From contig CM077665.1 of NCBI GenBank assembly GCA_039707655.1, positions 444,539,531-444,603,530 on the forward strand: 64,000 nucleotides of DNA, in the 5' to 3' direction. Source of the stretch: Elymus sibiricus (taxonomy: Eukaryota; Streptophyta; Magnoliopsida; Poales; Poaceae). Under the pieces are notes generated by a model. That model saw nothing but the letters and a program-made list of their open reading frames with translations, searched no databases and was not told the origin of the DNA. The position numbers and the translations under genes were made by a program. Shown piece by piece: positions 24,679 through 36,931 of this stretch. How positions within the stretch are numbered: position 1 is the first letter of the stretch; every line of letters starts with the position of its first letter.

Positions 24679-26388
24679 TGTTGGGGAACGTTGCATGGGA
24701 AACAAAAATTTTCCTACGCACACGCAAGATCTATCCATGGTGATGAGCATCTACGAGAGGGAGAGTGGATCTACATACCCTTGTAGATCACTAAGCGGGA
24801 AGCGTTAAGAAACGCGGTTGATGTAGTCGAACGTCTTCGCGATCCAAATCGCTAGCCGTCCCGCGATCCAATCACGATCTAGCGCCGAACGAACGGCACC
24901 TCTGCCTTCTTGATCCAGCAAGAGGGAGTGGAGAGGTAGATGAGTTCTCCGGCAGCGCGACGGCGTGGCAGCGGTGGTGGTGGAACTATTCCGGCAGGGC
25001 TTCGCCTAAGCACCGTCGGAATCTATTTGGTGGAGGAACAAGGGAATAGAGAACTAGCACGTGGACTTATGTCTTTGGGGGATCTATTCCTCTAGTATAT
25101 ATAGGAGGGAGGGGGAGGAGGCAGCCAGCCTAGGGCTCCCCCTAGGGGTCGGCCGAACCAAGGTGGAGGTGGAGGAGTCCACCTCCAATCCTACTCCAAG
25201 TAGGATTCCAATCCTACTTGGAAAGCCTTCCTCCCTCTTGGGCTTTTGCCTTTTCCCACCTCCTAGCCGCATGGTCCCTTAGGGGCTGGCCTGCCCAGCC
25301 CACTAAGGGCTGGTGCGCCACCCCTAAGGCCTATGTGGCCTTCCGGCGTGGGTGGCTCCTCCCGATGGACCCCCGGAACCCTCCCGGCACTCCCGGTACA
25401 CTACCGGAAATACCCGAAACTTTTCCGGTGGCCAAAACGGGACTTCCTATATATCAATCTTTACCTCCGGACCATTCCGGGATCTCATCCAGGACTCCGA
25501 ACAACCTTCGGTCACCACCATACATAACTCAATACTACCGAAACGTCACCGAACGTTAAGTGTGCAGACCCTGCGGGTTCGAGAACTATGTAGACATGAC
25601 CGTGACACCTCTACGGTCAATAACCAATAGCGGGACCTGGATGCCCATATTGGTTCCTACATATTCTACGAAGATCTTTATCTGTTGAACCTCTATGTCA
25701 AGGATTCAGTTAATCCCGTATACTGTTCCCTTTGTTCTTCGGTATGTTACTTGCCCGAGATTCGATCGTCAGTATCTCTATACCTAGTTCAATCTCGTTA
25801 CCGGCAAGTCTCTTTACTCGTTCCGTAATACAAGATCCCGTGGCTAACACTTTTGTCACATTGCTTGCAAGGCTTATTGTGATGTTGTATTACCGAGTGG
25901 GCCCTGAGATACCTCTTCGTCATACGGAGTAACAAATCCCAGTCTCGATCCATGCCAGCTCAACAGACACCTTCAGAGATACCTGTAGAGCATCTTTATA
26001 GTCACCCAGTTACGTTGTGACGTTTGATACACACAAGGTATTCCTCCGGTGTCAGTGAGTTGCATGATCTCATGGTCATAGGAACAGATACTTGACATGC
26101 AGAAAACAATAGCAATAAACTGACACGGTCATATGCTATGTTCATAGTTTGGGTCTGATCCCATTATCAAATGACATCTCATGTCTATGGCTAGGAAACC
26201 TTGACCATCTTTGATTAACGAGCTAGTCCACTAGAGGCATACTAGGGACACAGTGTTGTCTATGTATCCACACATGCAATTGAGTTTCCAATCAATACAA
26301 TTATAGCATGGACAATAAACGATTATCATGAACAAGGAAATATAATAATAACTACTTTTATTATTGCCTCTAGGGCATATTTCCAACA
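24679..26388 (-). repeat. 5' LTR of D
   Basis: 1710 bp; the minus strand starts TGTTGGAAATATGCCC and ends ACGTTCCCCAACA, as in Angela/BARE/WIS. A TATATATA promoter motif lies near 25095. The base after it (26389) belongs to K's integrase gene. Confidence 0.92.
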
Positions 26389-26617
26389 GTTCACACTTTA
26401 TTCATGGTGCTTTCCGTATGATGTTAACCATAGAATTGCATCACCCTATCATCCTCAATCTAGTGGTCAAGTTGAACTTAGAAATAGAGAAATAAAATTA
26501 ATATTACAAAAAATTGTCAATAGGTCTCGAAAGATTTGGTCTAAGAAGCTAGATGATGCACTTTGGGCCTACAGAACAGCTTATAAAAATCCTATGGGTA
26601 TGTCTCCATACAAAATG
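26389..26617 (+). pseudogene. pol: K integrase core fragment (Athila lineage)
   Basis: An open frame of about 70 codons without stops or its own start. It contains the integrase motif [12 protein letters not shown], which carries the catalytic Glu, followed by [17 protein letters not shown], typical of Athila integrases. The left side is cut by D's LTR and the right side by J. The reading frame continues at 57001 after J and one AAATG copy are removed (KMVYGKACH). This fragment therefore identifies the oldest element of the nest. Confidence 0.88.
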
Positions 26618-28375
26618 TGTTGGGGAACGTTGCAAGGGAAACAAAAAAATTACTACGCTTCACCAAGATCAATCTAGGACATGACCATCTATGAGAGGAT
26701 AGATTGGATCCACATACCCTTGTAGATCGCTAAGCGGGAAGAGTTAAGAAACGCGGTTGATGTAGTCGAACGTCTTCGCGATCCAAATCGCAATCCGTCC
26801 CGCGATCCAATCACGATCTAGTGCCGAACGGACGACACCTCCGCGTTCAGCACACATACAGCTCGATGATGTTCTCCGCCTCCTTGATCCAGCAAGTGAG
26901 GGCGGAGAGGTAGGTGAGTTCTCCGGCAGCACGACGGCGTGGCGGCGGCGGTGGTGGAGCTGATCCGGCAGAGCTTCGCTAAGCAAAACCGAACCAATCT
27001 AGAAGAGAAGTTGATCTAGAGGGAGGGAGAGGCTGCGCTATGGCTTAAGGTGTGTGCAGCCCTCCCTCCCCTCACATATATATAGGGGGAGAGGAGGGGG
27101 CCGGCCGCCCTAGGGTTTCCCCTAGGGTTGGTGCGGTGGCCAAGGGGGTGCCTTGCCACCCAAGGCAAGGGCCGGCGGCCCCCTTTGGCTTGGCCCCCAC
27201 CCTTCCAGCCGCATGGGCTTTGGTGGGAGGTGCGGCCAGCCCACCAGGGGCTGGCGCGCACCCTCTCACAGCCCATGGGGCCCTCCGGGGCAGGTGGACC
27301 CTCCCGGTGGACCCCCGGAACCTTTCCGGCACTCCCGATGAAACCCGGGCGAACCCCGAAACTATTCTGGTGCCCGAACATCAACTTCTTATATATCAAT
27401 CTTTACCTCCGGACCATTCCGGAACTCCTCGTGACGTCCGGGATCTCATCCGGAACTCCGAACAACCTTCGGTCACCAACATATATAACTCAACAATACC
27501 TAATCGTCACCGAACGTTAAGTGTGCAGCCCTGCGGGTTCGAGAACTATGCAGACATGACCGAGACACCTCTAAGGTCAATAACCAATAGCGGGACCCGG
27601 ATGCCCATATTGGTTCCCACATATTCTATGAAGATCTTTATCGGTTGAACCTCTATGTCAAGGATTCAGTTAATCCCGTACTCCGTTCCCTTTGTTCATC
27701 GGTATGTTACTTGCCCGAGATTCGATCGTCGATATCTCCATACCTAGTTCAATCTCGTTACCGGCAAGTCTCTTTACTCGTTCCATAATACAAGATCCTG
27801 TGGCTAACTCTTTAGTCACTTTGCTTGCAAGCTCATTATGATGTTGTATTACCGAGTGGGCCCTGAGATACCTCTCCGTCACACGGAGTAACAAATCCCA
27901 GTCTTGATCCATGCCAACTCAACAGACACCCTCGGAGATACCTGTAGAGTACCTTTATAGTCGCTCAATTACGTTGCGACGTTTTATACACACAAGGTAC
28001 TCCTCCGGTGTTAGTGAGTTGCATGATCTCATGGTCATAGGAACAGATACTTGACATGCAGAAAACAATAGCAACAAACTAACACGATCATATGCTACGT
28101 TTATAGTTTGGGTCTTGTCCATCACATCATTCTCCTAATGATGTGACCCCGTTATCAAATGACAACTCATGTCTATGGTCAGGAAACCACGACCATCTTT
28201 GATCAACGAGCTAGTGTATTAGAGGCTCACTAGGGACACAGTGTTGTCTATGTACCCACACATGTATTTGAGTTTCCAATCAATACAATTCTAGCATGGA
28301 TAATAAACATTTATCATGAACAAGGAAATATGATAATAACAACTTTATTATTGCCTCTAGGGCATATTTCCAACA
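26618..28375 (-). repeat. 3' LTR of J
   Basis: 1758 bp. On the minus strand it starts TGTTGGAAATATGCCC next to the PPT. A TATATATA motif at about 27077-27084 is the likely promoter. Confidence 0.93.
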
Positions 28376-28390
28376 GTCTCCCACTTGCAC
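28376..28390 (-). other. Polypurine tract of J
   Basis: The minus strand reads GTGCAAGTGGGAGAC directly before the LTR, nearly the same as in Copia-A. Confidence 0.75.
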
Positions 28391-28425
28391 TAGAGCCAAT
28401 AATCTAGCTCACATCACCATGTGAT

Positions 28426-30032
28426 TTACATTGTAATGAATCTAACACCCATACAGTTCTGGTGTTTATCATGTTTTGCTCGTGGAAGAGGCTTAGTCAA
28501 CGGGTCTGCGACATTCAGATCCGTGTGCACTTTGCAAATATTTATGTCCTCCTCTTTGATGTAATCACGGATGGAATTGAAGCATCGCTTTATGTGTCTG
28601 GTCCTCTTGTGAAACCTTAGTTCCTTGGCTAGAGCAATGGCACCAGTGTTGTCACAGAACAGAGTCATTGGGTCCAATGCACTGGGCACAACTCCAAGAT
28701 CTATCATGAACTGCTTCATCCAGACACCTTCCTTTGCCGCCTCCGAGGCAGCTATGTACTCCGCTTCACATGTAGAATCAGCTACCACGCTTTGCTTGGA
28801 ACTGCACCAGCTTACCGCTCCTCCATTGAGAATAAATACGTATCCGGTTTGAGACTTAGAGTCATCCGGATCAGTGTCAAAGCTTGCATCGACGTAATCC
28901 TTTACGACGAGCTCTTGATCACCTCCATAAACGAGAAACATTTCCTTAGTCCTTTTCAGGTACTTAAGGATATTCTTGACCGCCGTCCAGTGTTCCACTC
29001 CTGGATCACTTTGAAACCTTCCGGCCATACTTATGGCAAGGCTGACATCTGGTCTTGTGCACAGCATTGCATACATGATAGAGCCTATGGCAGAAGCATA
29101 GGGGATGACACTCATCTTCTCTCTATCCTCTGCAGTCACTGGGCATTGAGTCTTACTCAACTTCACACCTTGCAATACAGGCAAGAACCCCTTCTTGGAC
29201 TGATCCATTTTGAACTTCTTCAAAACTTTATCAAGGTATGTGCTCTGTGAAAGTCCTATTAAGAGTCTTGATCTATCTCTATAGATCTTGATGCCTAATA
29301 TGAAAGCAGCTTCTCCTAGGTCCTTAATTGAAAAACTCTTGTTCAAATATTCCTTCACGCTTTCCAAAAATTCTATATTGTTTCCAATCAGCAATATGTC
29401 ATCCACATATAATATTTGAAACGCTATAGAGCTCCCACTCACTTTCTTGTAAATACAAGCTTCTCCGTAAACTTGTATAAACCCAAACGCTTTGATCACC
29501 TCATCAAAGCGAAGATTCCAACTACAAGATGCTTGCACCAGCCCATAAATGGATCGCTGGAGCTTGCAAACCTTGTCAGCATTCTCTGGATCGACAAAAC
29601 CTTCTGGTTGTATCATATAGAACTCTTCCTTAAGGAAACCGTTAAGGAACGCTGTTTTGACATCCATCTGCCAAATTTCATAATTGAAAAATGCAGCTAT
29701 TGCTAACATGATCCTGACGGACTTAAGCATCGCTACGGGTGAGAAAGTCTCATCGTAGTCAACTCCTTGAACTTGCGAAAAACCCTTTGCCACAAGTCGA
29801 GCTTTATAGACGGTGACATTACCGTCTGCGTCCGTCTTCTTCTTAAAGATCCATTTATTCTGAATGGCCTTGCGCCCTTAAGGTATACTTCCAAAGTCCA
29901 CACTTTGTTTTCATACATGGATCCTATCTCGGATTTCATGGCCTCTAACCATTTGTTGGAATCCGGGCCCACCATCGCTTTTCCATAGCTCATAGGTTCA
30001 TCGTTGTCCAACAACATGACCTCCAAGACAGG
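28426..30032 (-). pseudogene. pol: J pol, 3' part: reverse transcriptase and RNase H
   Basis: From the G insertion (30032) downward: the linker before RT, then RT with VKTAFLNG, YGLVQASCSWN and YVDD near 29400, then RNase H (DSTCEAEYIAASEAAKEGVW), ending with a stop at 28426. A one-base deletion near 29884, seen by comparison with D, shifts the frame between the linker and RT, so the long downstream frame (29793-28426) is out of phase with the start of this part. The RT usually has YGLKQA; here it is YGLVQA. Confidence 0.9.
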
Positions 30033-30137
30033 GTTACTGATACGTCTCCAACGTATCTATAATTTTTGCTTGTTCCATGCTGTTATATTATCATTCTTGG
30101 ATGTTTTACAATCACTTTATAGCAACTAGCTAAATGC

Positions 30138-30153
30138 CCGTGCGTTGCCACGG
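30138..30153 (-). other. 3' terminal hairpin of the Helitron
   Basis: Stem CCGTG/CACGG with a 6-nt loop, 8 nt from the CTAG terminus. Helitrons normally have a short GC-rich hairpin here. Confidence 0.75.
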
Positions 30154-32692
30154 AATATTTTTTCCTTCTAATTAAAAAATGTTTGTAAACAAATGGCATG
30201 TGGCTTATGTTCATATAAGGATAATCTGATTCTCTCTCCACACCTTTCCTTCTCGGCCATCGTATTGTATATCCACCCTCCTCTTACAAGAAGAAAACCC
30301 AACATTTTTCTCCCCACTACTCATTCCATCAACCTTCATTTTTGTCACGTGTCTAATCTCCCCTCTTCAAAATTGTATGTCAACGTGTCTAATCTCTCTT
30401 TCAAAATTATAAGTCTATGTATTATATCTTCTAATTTGAAATATTCTTTTGATCTCCTTTTTTGTGAATAGTTAATTGAATACTCAAGGCAGTAATTTAA
30501 GCGTTCCATTTTTTTCCTTTTTAGTAATACAAATCAAACTTGGCATTGGCTTGACACGGGTTTGATCAGAACAATTGTTCTTGAATTTTTCATATGGATA
30601 ATTATTAAACAAATGAGTCATCCGATTTCCCATAGACAGCCCTCAAATAGAAGGACAAACCCATTGGAGGCTAAGTGCAGAGCTCTCGTCCATGAGAAAT
30701 GGTTGTACCATAGAGCAATCTCAAAATAACATCAAGTAAGTGTATGCCGGTGCATGCGTGCACTACAACACATAAGTAAGTCCCTGCCCCTGCTGCTAAT
30801 GCTCCCTAATGATTCCAACATTTTCGACAACACGTGTTGCACTTCGTGCGCTCTTGTCAGCTTCGTCTTGTCTACTCCTACATTGGACAATGGCAGTGTT
30901 TGCGTAGAAGACGCCGCGGGCTTCACCTCCATCTGCCTCCGGGCCTATTTAACCTCCATCATAACCTAGCGAAGAGAAAGCAAAGAAAACAAACAAAATC
31001 CAAAATGTCCAACCATTCGATTTATAGATTGATGATAAAAAAATAGGGTTCCCAAAGTGTAGAGTCATTCCCACGACCATTATGACCTGAAGTAAGCATA
31101 ATGTCAACCATAACACAGCTTATAAGAGTGCCATTCCGCACAATATGTTGACAACAAATAAAGGCCTTACAAGTCATGGTTGAAACAAAATTTTCAACTT
31201 CAACACGGGGAGCTGGGTGAAATAAAGAGGCTTACTTGGCGGATATTCTTGCTATTGGGACACACAGTCTGGTAGTCATGGCGTCTATCTTGCATGGTAG
31301 ATCAAATAATTCATATTAGTAAATTGTATGTTAACGAAAATTATGAGAAGTTAATACTCTAGCACGCATTTGGACCATCACCTTGACAATATTGTTCACT
31401 CAAACCAGGAAAAAGAAGGAAAAGTTGCATGAAACACCATCATACATCAAAACTTACCATCACGATTTGACCGTATGATTTATTCCAAGACCTGCTATAA
31501 TTATGTTGTATCTGCAGAATTGACAACTGCTAATTAGCATTTAGAAACATGTCGAGGAAACATCTAAATGTTGTTGGACTATTCAGTTCATGTATGTTGG
31601 ATGCTATATATTCATTGATTCAACAATACCGTACACAATTGTTTACAAAATTAAAATGAGGGGAAACGCAGAAGATTCTCCTACTTTGATATCTCTATTT
31701 CTGAAACCTCAGTTGGCAGGTTATGGAAGAGAGTTGCCATGCGGCCATGCCCCAGTTGCCCCTTCTGCTAGAAATAACAGTGTTAAGTACGAAACATAAC
31801 AAAAATTAAGCATCGACTCGTACTTATACCTCCTTTTGACCCCATGAGAAGCAACGGCAGTCAGAACTCTAAGCAACACAGTGGCAAGCTGCTGGCAAAA
31901 TGCAGGAATCCAGTACAAAAATTGATATGACCACAACTCTATTTTACTACTAACACATCCAACAAACGCTATGACCATACACTAATCCAGGCATTTCCAC
32001 ACACAAACTGGGTGACTTCCCATGCCTTCTTATAATAATTAGTCAAAGAAATACAGTGAAGTGAAGTAAGGAACTCATCTCCACGCGGAGGAGGAAAGTA
32101 AGGAACTCACCGCAGTCGGAGGGGACGAAGCGGATGTTCACGCCCACGAGAGGGTGCAACCGCATCAGGGACACCAGGCTGCATGCGCTTGCAGGTCTAG
32201 GAGTCCAACGTTGCAGCTCTAGGAGTCCAACGTTGCAGATACTTGTGCGATGAAAAAACCATCCCTCGCCGTAGAATATAGCTGGCACCCGACGACTGAT
32301 TAGGCACCGACGCAAACGAAATCCTTGGCTCCGCCGGGAAAAGTGACATCGACCTGGAAGCTAAAGCTGACGCCCATGCTGGACATGGCCTAAATTGATT
32401 TAGCTCCCATGTCAGAGCAATGGCTCCATCATTCCGTCTCTGAAAATAAATGTGGTGATCATCTATCAAAGAGGAAAGGTGAAACTACATATCGTGAGAG
32501 AAGAGAAAAAACTAAACTTCTCGTAAATAATTAACACCCTATATTACGTCAAGACAGAGATAGTAGTGCCTCGATTCCTTGTTCAGTTTCCATCTTGATT
32601 CTTGATATCTAGTTAATACTCTGATTATCAAATTTGATATTTTTGTTTCCTTGATTTGTTGGTGCCCTCGAGGATTCCTCACAATGTCCATC

Positions 32693-33199
32693 TCAGTGAT
32701 CCTTGACTGTCGAGATGTGACATAGGATGCCGATATACAGCGAACGATTTCCAGCTGCCTTTTGTCTCGGCCTCTCCTGCAAAATAAAAACACCCATGCA
32801 AGAAAACCAAATCAACCAGAAGCATGAGTGGGATGGATTTCATCATACTACCGCCAGGTCGAAGGAGATCGTGCCGTCGCTGAGCTGTCGCCCCTCAGTC
32901 GATAAGGTTATGTCAGCGGAAGTGAAAGTCGCCGCTTCCCAGATGTATCGCCTTTCGTCCATATCGGCGCACACAGAGGGGACAACTCCGGCATACCGGC
33001 TAGTCGTTGGCGGAACACCGATGAAGGCGGGTGTACCCGTACCCAGCACCAGCATAAGCGTTCGGTGTCGCAACGGCCCGGGGAGCAGTTGTTGCGCTGC
33101 CACCAGCGGCGGAGCGGCGGCGACTGTGAGGTGGTGGTCGTTCTGGCGGCATGGGGTGGAAACGGGATTGGGAGAGGAGCTCATCAGCCGCGGTAACAT
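32693..33199 (-). pseudogene. Gene-like segment carried by the Helitron (unknown product)
   Basis: A minus-strand open frame (33199-32843) has the GC-rich codon use of grass genes. A possible intron at 32777-32851 has GT...AG ends and keeps the phase, leading to a stop near 32693. The visible protein part includes DERRYIWEAATFTSADITL. I do not recognise it. A captured 3' gene fragment is the likely explanation. Further exon-like bits at 30732-30932 and near 32300-32390 (minus strand) are weaker. Confidence 0.35.
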
Positions 33200-33721
33200 G
33201 GAAAGGAGAACGGGAGGCGTGGGGAGATTGGCGGGTGAGTCCTAGGAAGTGGCACGAGAGTGCAAGAGTACGTGCGTGCGTGGGCTTCTGATTGGATCGT
33301 GGGGAGAGGCGCCTTCTCGCATGGGAGGAACCGAACGTGGACATATGGGTAGGGGATAAAGGATGTGAGCGGGAGTGGACGTGGGATCGTGAGGTGAGGT
33401 TGAACCATCACGATGACGGATTCCCCTTTAATAGTAGAGACTTTATATCATTTTTTGGGACTAATCTATTGACATAGTGTCAAAATGACAGTTGCTGTTT
33501 TTACTTTTTTTTACTTCGCAAAATATCAGTACTAAACGGAGTCCAATCGCGACGAAACTTTTTGGAGATTTTTTTTGGACCAGAAGACACCCAGTGGGCC
33601 AAAGAAGTGCCAGAGAGGTGGGATGTGGAGGCCACAACCCACCAGGGCGCGCCAGGGGGCCCCCGGTGCGCCCTGATGGGTTGTGCCCTCCACGGACCCC
33701 CCCTCCACCGCCTCTGATGCC

Positions 33722-33729
33722 TATAAATA
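33722..33729 (+). promoter_or_regulatory. TATA box in 5' LTR of G
   Basis: TATAAATA, 3' of a GC-rich inverted repeat. The same arrangement recurs in the right LTR (50404-50411). Confidence 0.6.
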
Positions 33730-34937
33730 CCCAAATATTCAGAAAACCCTAGGGGAGTCGACGAAAAACACATCCAGCCACCGCAAGTTCCAGAAGCCTC
33801 AAGATCCAATCTAGCACCATCACAGAGGGGTTCATCTTCTTCATAGGTGCCTCTCCGATGATGCGTGAGTAGTCCACCATAGACCTACGGGTCCGTAGGC
33901 AGTAGCTAGATGGCTTCCTCTCTCTCTTTTGATTCTCAATACAATGGTATCTTGGAGTTCTATTTGATGTATACTTTTGCGGTGTGTTTGTTGGGATCCG
34001 ATGAATTTTGAGTTCATGATCAGTTTCTATCCATGAATATTATTTGAGTCTTCTTTGATCTCTTATATGCATGACTACTTATAGCCTCGTATTTCTTCTT
34101 CGAATCTTTGGTTTAGTTAGGCTGACTAGATCGATTTTTCTTGCCATGGGAAGAGGTGCTTTGTGATGGGTTCGATCTTGCGGTGTCCTTTCCCAGTGAC
34201 AGAAGGGGCAGCAAGGCACGCATGTATCGTTGTCATTAAGGATAACAAGATGGGGTCTATTCCTACATGAATAGATCTTGCCTACATCATGTCATCGTTC
34301 TTATTGCATTACTCCGTTTTTCCATGAACTTAATACACTAGATGCATGCTGGATAGCGGTCGATGTGTGGAGTAATAGTGGTAGATGCAGGCAGGAGTCG
34401 GTCTACCTATCTTGGACGTGATGCCTATATAATGATCATCGCCTTGGATATCATCATGATTATTTGATCTTCTATCAATTGCCCAACAGTAATTTGTTCA
34501 CCCACCGTGTGCTATACTCATGAGAGAAGCCACTAGTGAAACCTACGGCCCCCGGGTCTACTTTTCCAACATATTGTTTTTCGATCTATCTTTTTGCTTC
34601 TTTGTTTTTAGATCTACTATACCAAAAACCCAAAAATATATTGCTGCACTTTTTATTTTCCCTTTTTATTTTGAGTTTTTGAGAGATCTATCTCTCCTAT
34701 CTATCATTACCTAATCTATCTTTTTACCGTAGAGAGATTGACAACCTTTCTTTCGCGTCGGGTTGCAAATATTTGTTATTTGTGTGCAGGTGCTGCTTAT
34801 TAGGTGGTGGTGATCCTCCTACTGGTTCGATACCTTGGTTTCATAACTGAGGGAAATGCTTACCGTCGCTGTGCTGCATCATCCCTTCCTCTTTGGGGAA
34901 ATACCGACGCAGTCTCAAGCCACGTCAAAGGAATTTC

Positions 34938-34955
34938 TGGCGCCGTTGCCGGGGA
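34938..34955 (+). other. PBS of G, complementary to tRNA-Asp
   Basis: TGGCGCCGTTGCCGGGGA is the full 18-nt complement of the plant tRNA-Asp 3' end, ten bases after the LTR. This PBS is characteristic of the Athila lineage. Confidence 0.9.
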
Positions 34956-35183
34956 GGAAGCGGTATCTTGTACGTGCGAATCTCTGGCGCCGAGGAGACA
35001 CCATCATCATCTACCAGGTTCCTAATCACAAATCTCATCTCCTTGCAATTACATTATTTGCCATTTGCCTCTCGTTTTCCTCTCCCCTACTTCACCAATT
35101 TGCCATTTTATTCGCCCTCTTTTTCGTTTGCCTTTTTCTCGTCAAATCTCTTGCTTGCTTGCAATCTTGTTTGCGTAGTCACG

Positions 35184-35352
35184 ATGACTCAAGAAAACAC
35201 CAAGTTGTGTGATTTTATCAATAATAATAACAATGATTTTATTAGTACCCCAATTGCTCCTCCCGTTACTAGTGCGGAGTCTTGTGATATTAATGCCGTT
35301 TTGTTGAATCTTGTCATGAAAGAGCAATTTGTCGGTACTCCTAATGAGGATG
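35184..35352 (+). pseudogene. gag: G gag, 5' part
   Basis: The ATG at 35184 starts MTQENTKLCDF, preceded by 228 bp of leader after the PBS. After 56 codons the frame meets element H at 35353. Removing H and one GGATG copy continues the frame without change at 45632. The N-terminal part is variable in this family, so identity rests on position and on the conserved continuation. Confidence 0.8.
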
Positions 35353-36931
35353 TGACGTGGCTTGAGACTGCGTCGGTATTTCCCCAAAGAGGAAGGGATG
35401 ATGCAGCACATCGACGGTAAGTATTTTCCTCAGTTATGAAACCAAGGTTATCGAACCAGTAGGAGGATCCCCACCACCCAATAAGCAGCACCTGCACACA
35501 AACAACAAATACTTACAACCTGACACGAAAGAGAGGTTGTCAATCTCTCTACGGTAAAAAAGATAGATTATGTAGTGATAGATAGGAGAGATAGATCTCT
35601 CAAGAACACAAAATAAAAAGAGCAAATAAAATATGCAGCAATATGTTTTTTGGTTTTTGCTTTTGTAGATCTGAAAACAAAGATGCAAAAAGATAGATGT
35701 GAAAGCAATATGTTGGAAAAGTAGACCCGGGGGCCGTAGGGTTCACTAGTGGCTTCTCTCATGAGTATAGCGCACGGTGGGTGAACAAATTACTATTGGG
35801 CAATTGATAGAAAATCAAATAGTCATGACGATATCCAAGGCGATGATCATTATATAGGCATCATGTCCAAGATAGGTAGACCGACTCCTGCCTGCATCTA
35901 CCTCTATTACTCCACACATCGACCGCTATCCAGCATGCATCTAGTGTATTAAGTTCATGGAAAAACGGAGTAATGCAATAAGAACGATGACATGATGTAG
36001 ACAAGATCTATTCATGTAGGAATAGACCCCATCTTGTTATCCTTAATAGCAACGATACATGCGTGTCTTGCTGCCCCTTCTGTCACTGGGAAAGAACACC
36101 GCAAGATCGAACCCATCACAAAGCACCTCTTCCCATGGCAAGAAAAATCAATCTAGTCGGCCTAACTAACCAAAGATTCGAAGAAGAAATACGATGCTAT
36201 AAGCAATCATGCATATAAGAGATCAAAGAAGACTCAAATAATATTCATGGATAGAAGCTGATCATGAACTCAAAATTGATCGAATCCCAACAAACACACC
36301 GCAAAAGTATACATCAAATTGAACTCCAAGATACCATTGTATTGAGAATCAAAAGAGAGAGAGGAAGCCATCTAGCTACTGCCTACGGACCCGTAGGTCT
36401 ATGGTGGACTACTCACACATCATCGGAGAGGCACCTATGAAGAAGATGAACCCCTCCGTGATGGTGTTTAGATTGGATCTCGCGGTTCTGGAACTTGCGG
36501 CGGCTGGAATTGTGGTTCGTTGACTCCTCTAGGGTTTTTGGAATATTTGGGAATTTATAGGCATCAGAGGCGGTGGAGAGGGGCCCCGAGGAGGGCACAA
36601 CCCATCAGGGCGCGCCGGGACCCCCCTGGCGCGCCCTGGTGGGTTGTGGTCTCCTAGGCCCACTCCCCGGCACTTCTTTGGCCCACTGGGTGTCTTCTAG
36701 TCCAAAAAAAATCTCCAAAAAGTTTCGTCGCGATTGGACTCCGTTTGGTATTGATTTTCTGTGAAGTAAAAAAAAACAAGCAAAAACAGCAACTGGCACT
36801 TTGGCACTATGTCAATAGGTTAGTCCCAAAAAATGATATAAAGTTGATATAAAATGATTGTAAAATATCCAAGAATGATAATATAACAGCATGGAACAAG
36901 CAAAAATTATAGATACGTTGGAGACGTATCA
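35353..36931 (-). repeat. 3' LTR of H
   Basis: 1579 bp; on the plus strand it runs from TGACGTGGCTTG to GGAGACGTATCA. The PPT follows at 36932-36945 (GCATCCCCAAGCTT on the plus strand). Confidence 0.93.

Larger units (their letters stand above)
20658..26388 (-). mobile_element. D: Angela/BARE-like Copia, 3'-truncated
   Basis: Minus strand: a complete 5' LTR (24679-26388), leader, and gag-pol that stops in the middle of RT at about 20658, where the MDVKTA motif runs into unrelated DNA. RNase H, PPT and 3' LTR are missing. Its 5' end lies inside the integrase of Athila element K, so it inserted into K; a later deletion or rearrangement removed its 3' half and K's 5' part. It is closely similar to J across gag and RT. 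Confidence 0.88.
30126..33440 (-). mobile_element. Non-autonomous Helitron, 3315 bp
   Basis: The minus strand starts TCTCTACTATTAAAGG (33440) and ends GCATTTAGCTAG (30126), the TC...CTRR ends of Helitrons. A small hairpin lies 8 nt before the CTAG end. The host LTR is restored exactly without any TSD, as expected for Helitrons; the site is G/T instead of the usual A/T. No Rep/helicase frame is visible, so it is non-autonomous. The interior has AT-rich and GC-rich parts with exon-like pieces, none of which I recognise. Confidence 0.88.
30038..34927 (+). repeat. 5' LTR of G, interrupted by a Helitron
   Basis: Starts TGATACGTCTCCAACG and ends AAGCCACGTCA. Bases 30038-30125 plus 33441-34927 add up to 1575 bp, exactly the length of the right LTR, which confirms the Helitron limits. 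Confidence 0.93.

Noticed and set aside
27052..27648. 198-residue plus-strand ORF, with a twin at 55677-56144
   Set aside because: It lies antisense in J's LTR and its twin is the other LTR. The repeat explains the similarity; there is no gene evidence.
28426..30032. The 3' part of D displaced to the right
   Set aside because: It overlaps D's RT start in content and joins exactly, through GTTAC, to 51610, so it belongs to J.
34938..34955. Possible tRNA gene remnant matching tRNA-Asp
   Set aside because: The 18-nt match is a primer-binding site by position; no tRNA body surrounds it.
34893..35420. 175-residue ORF spanning LTR end, PBS and gag start of G
   Set aside because: Only the part from the ATG at 35184 to the H insertion is gag. 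The rest is LTR read-through upstream and H sequence downstream.
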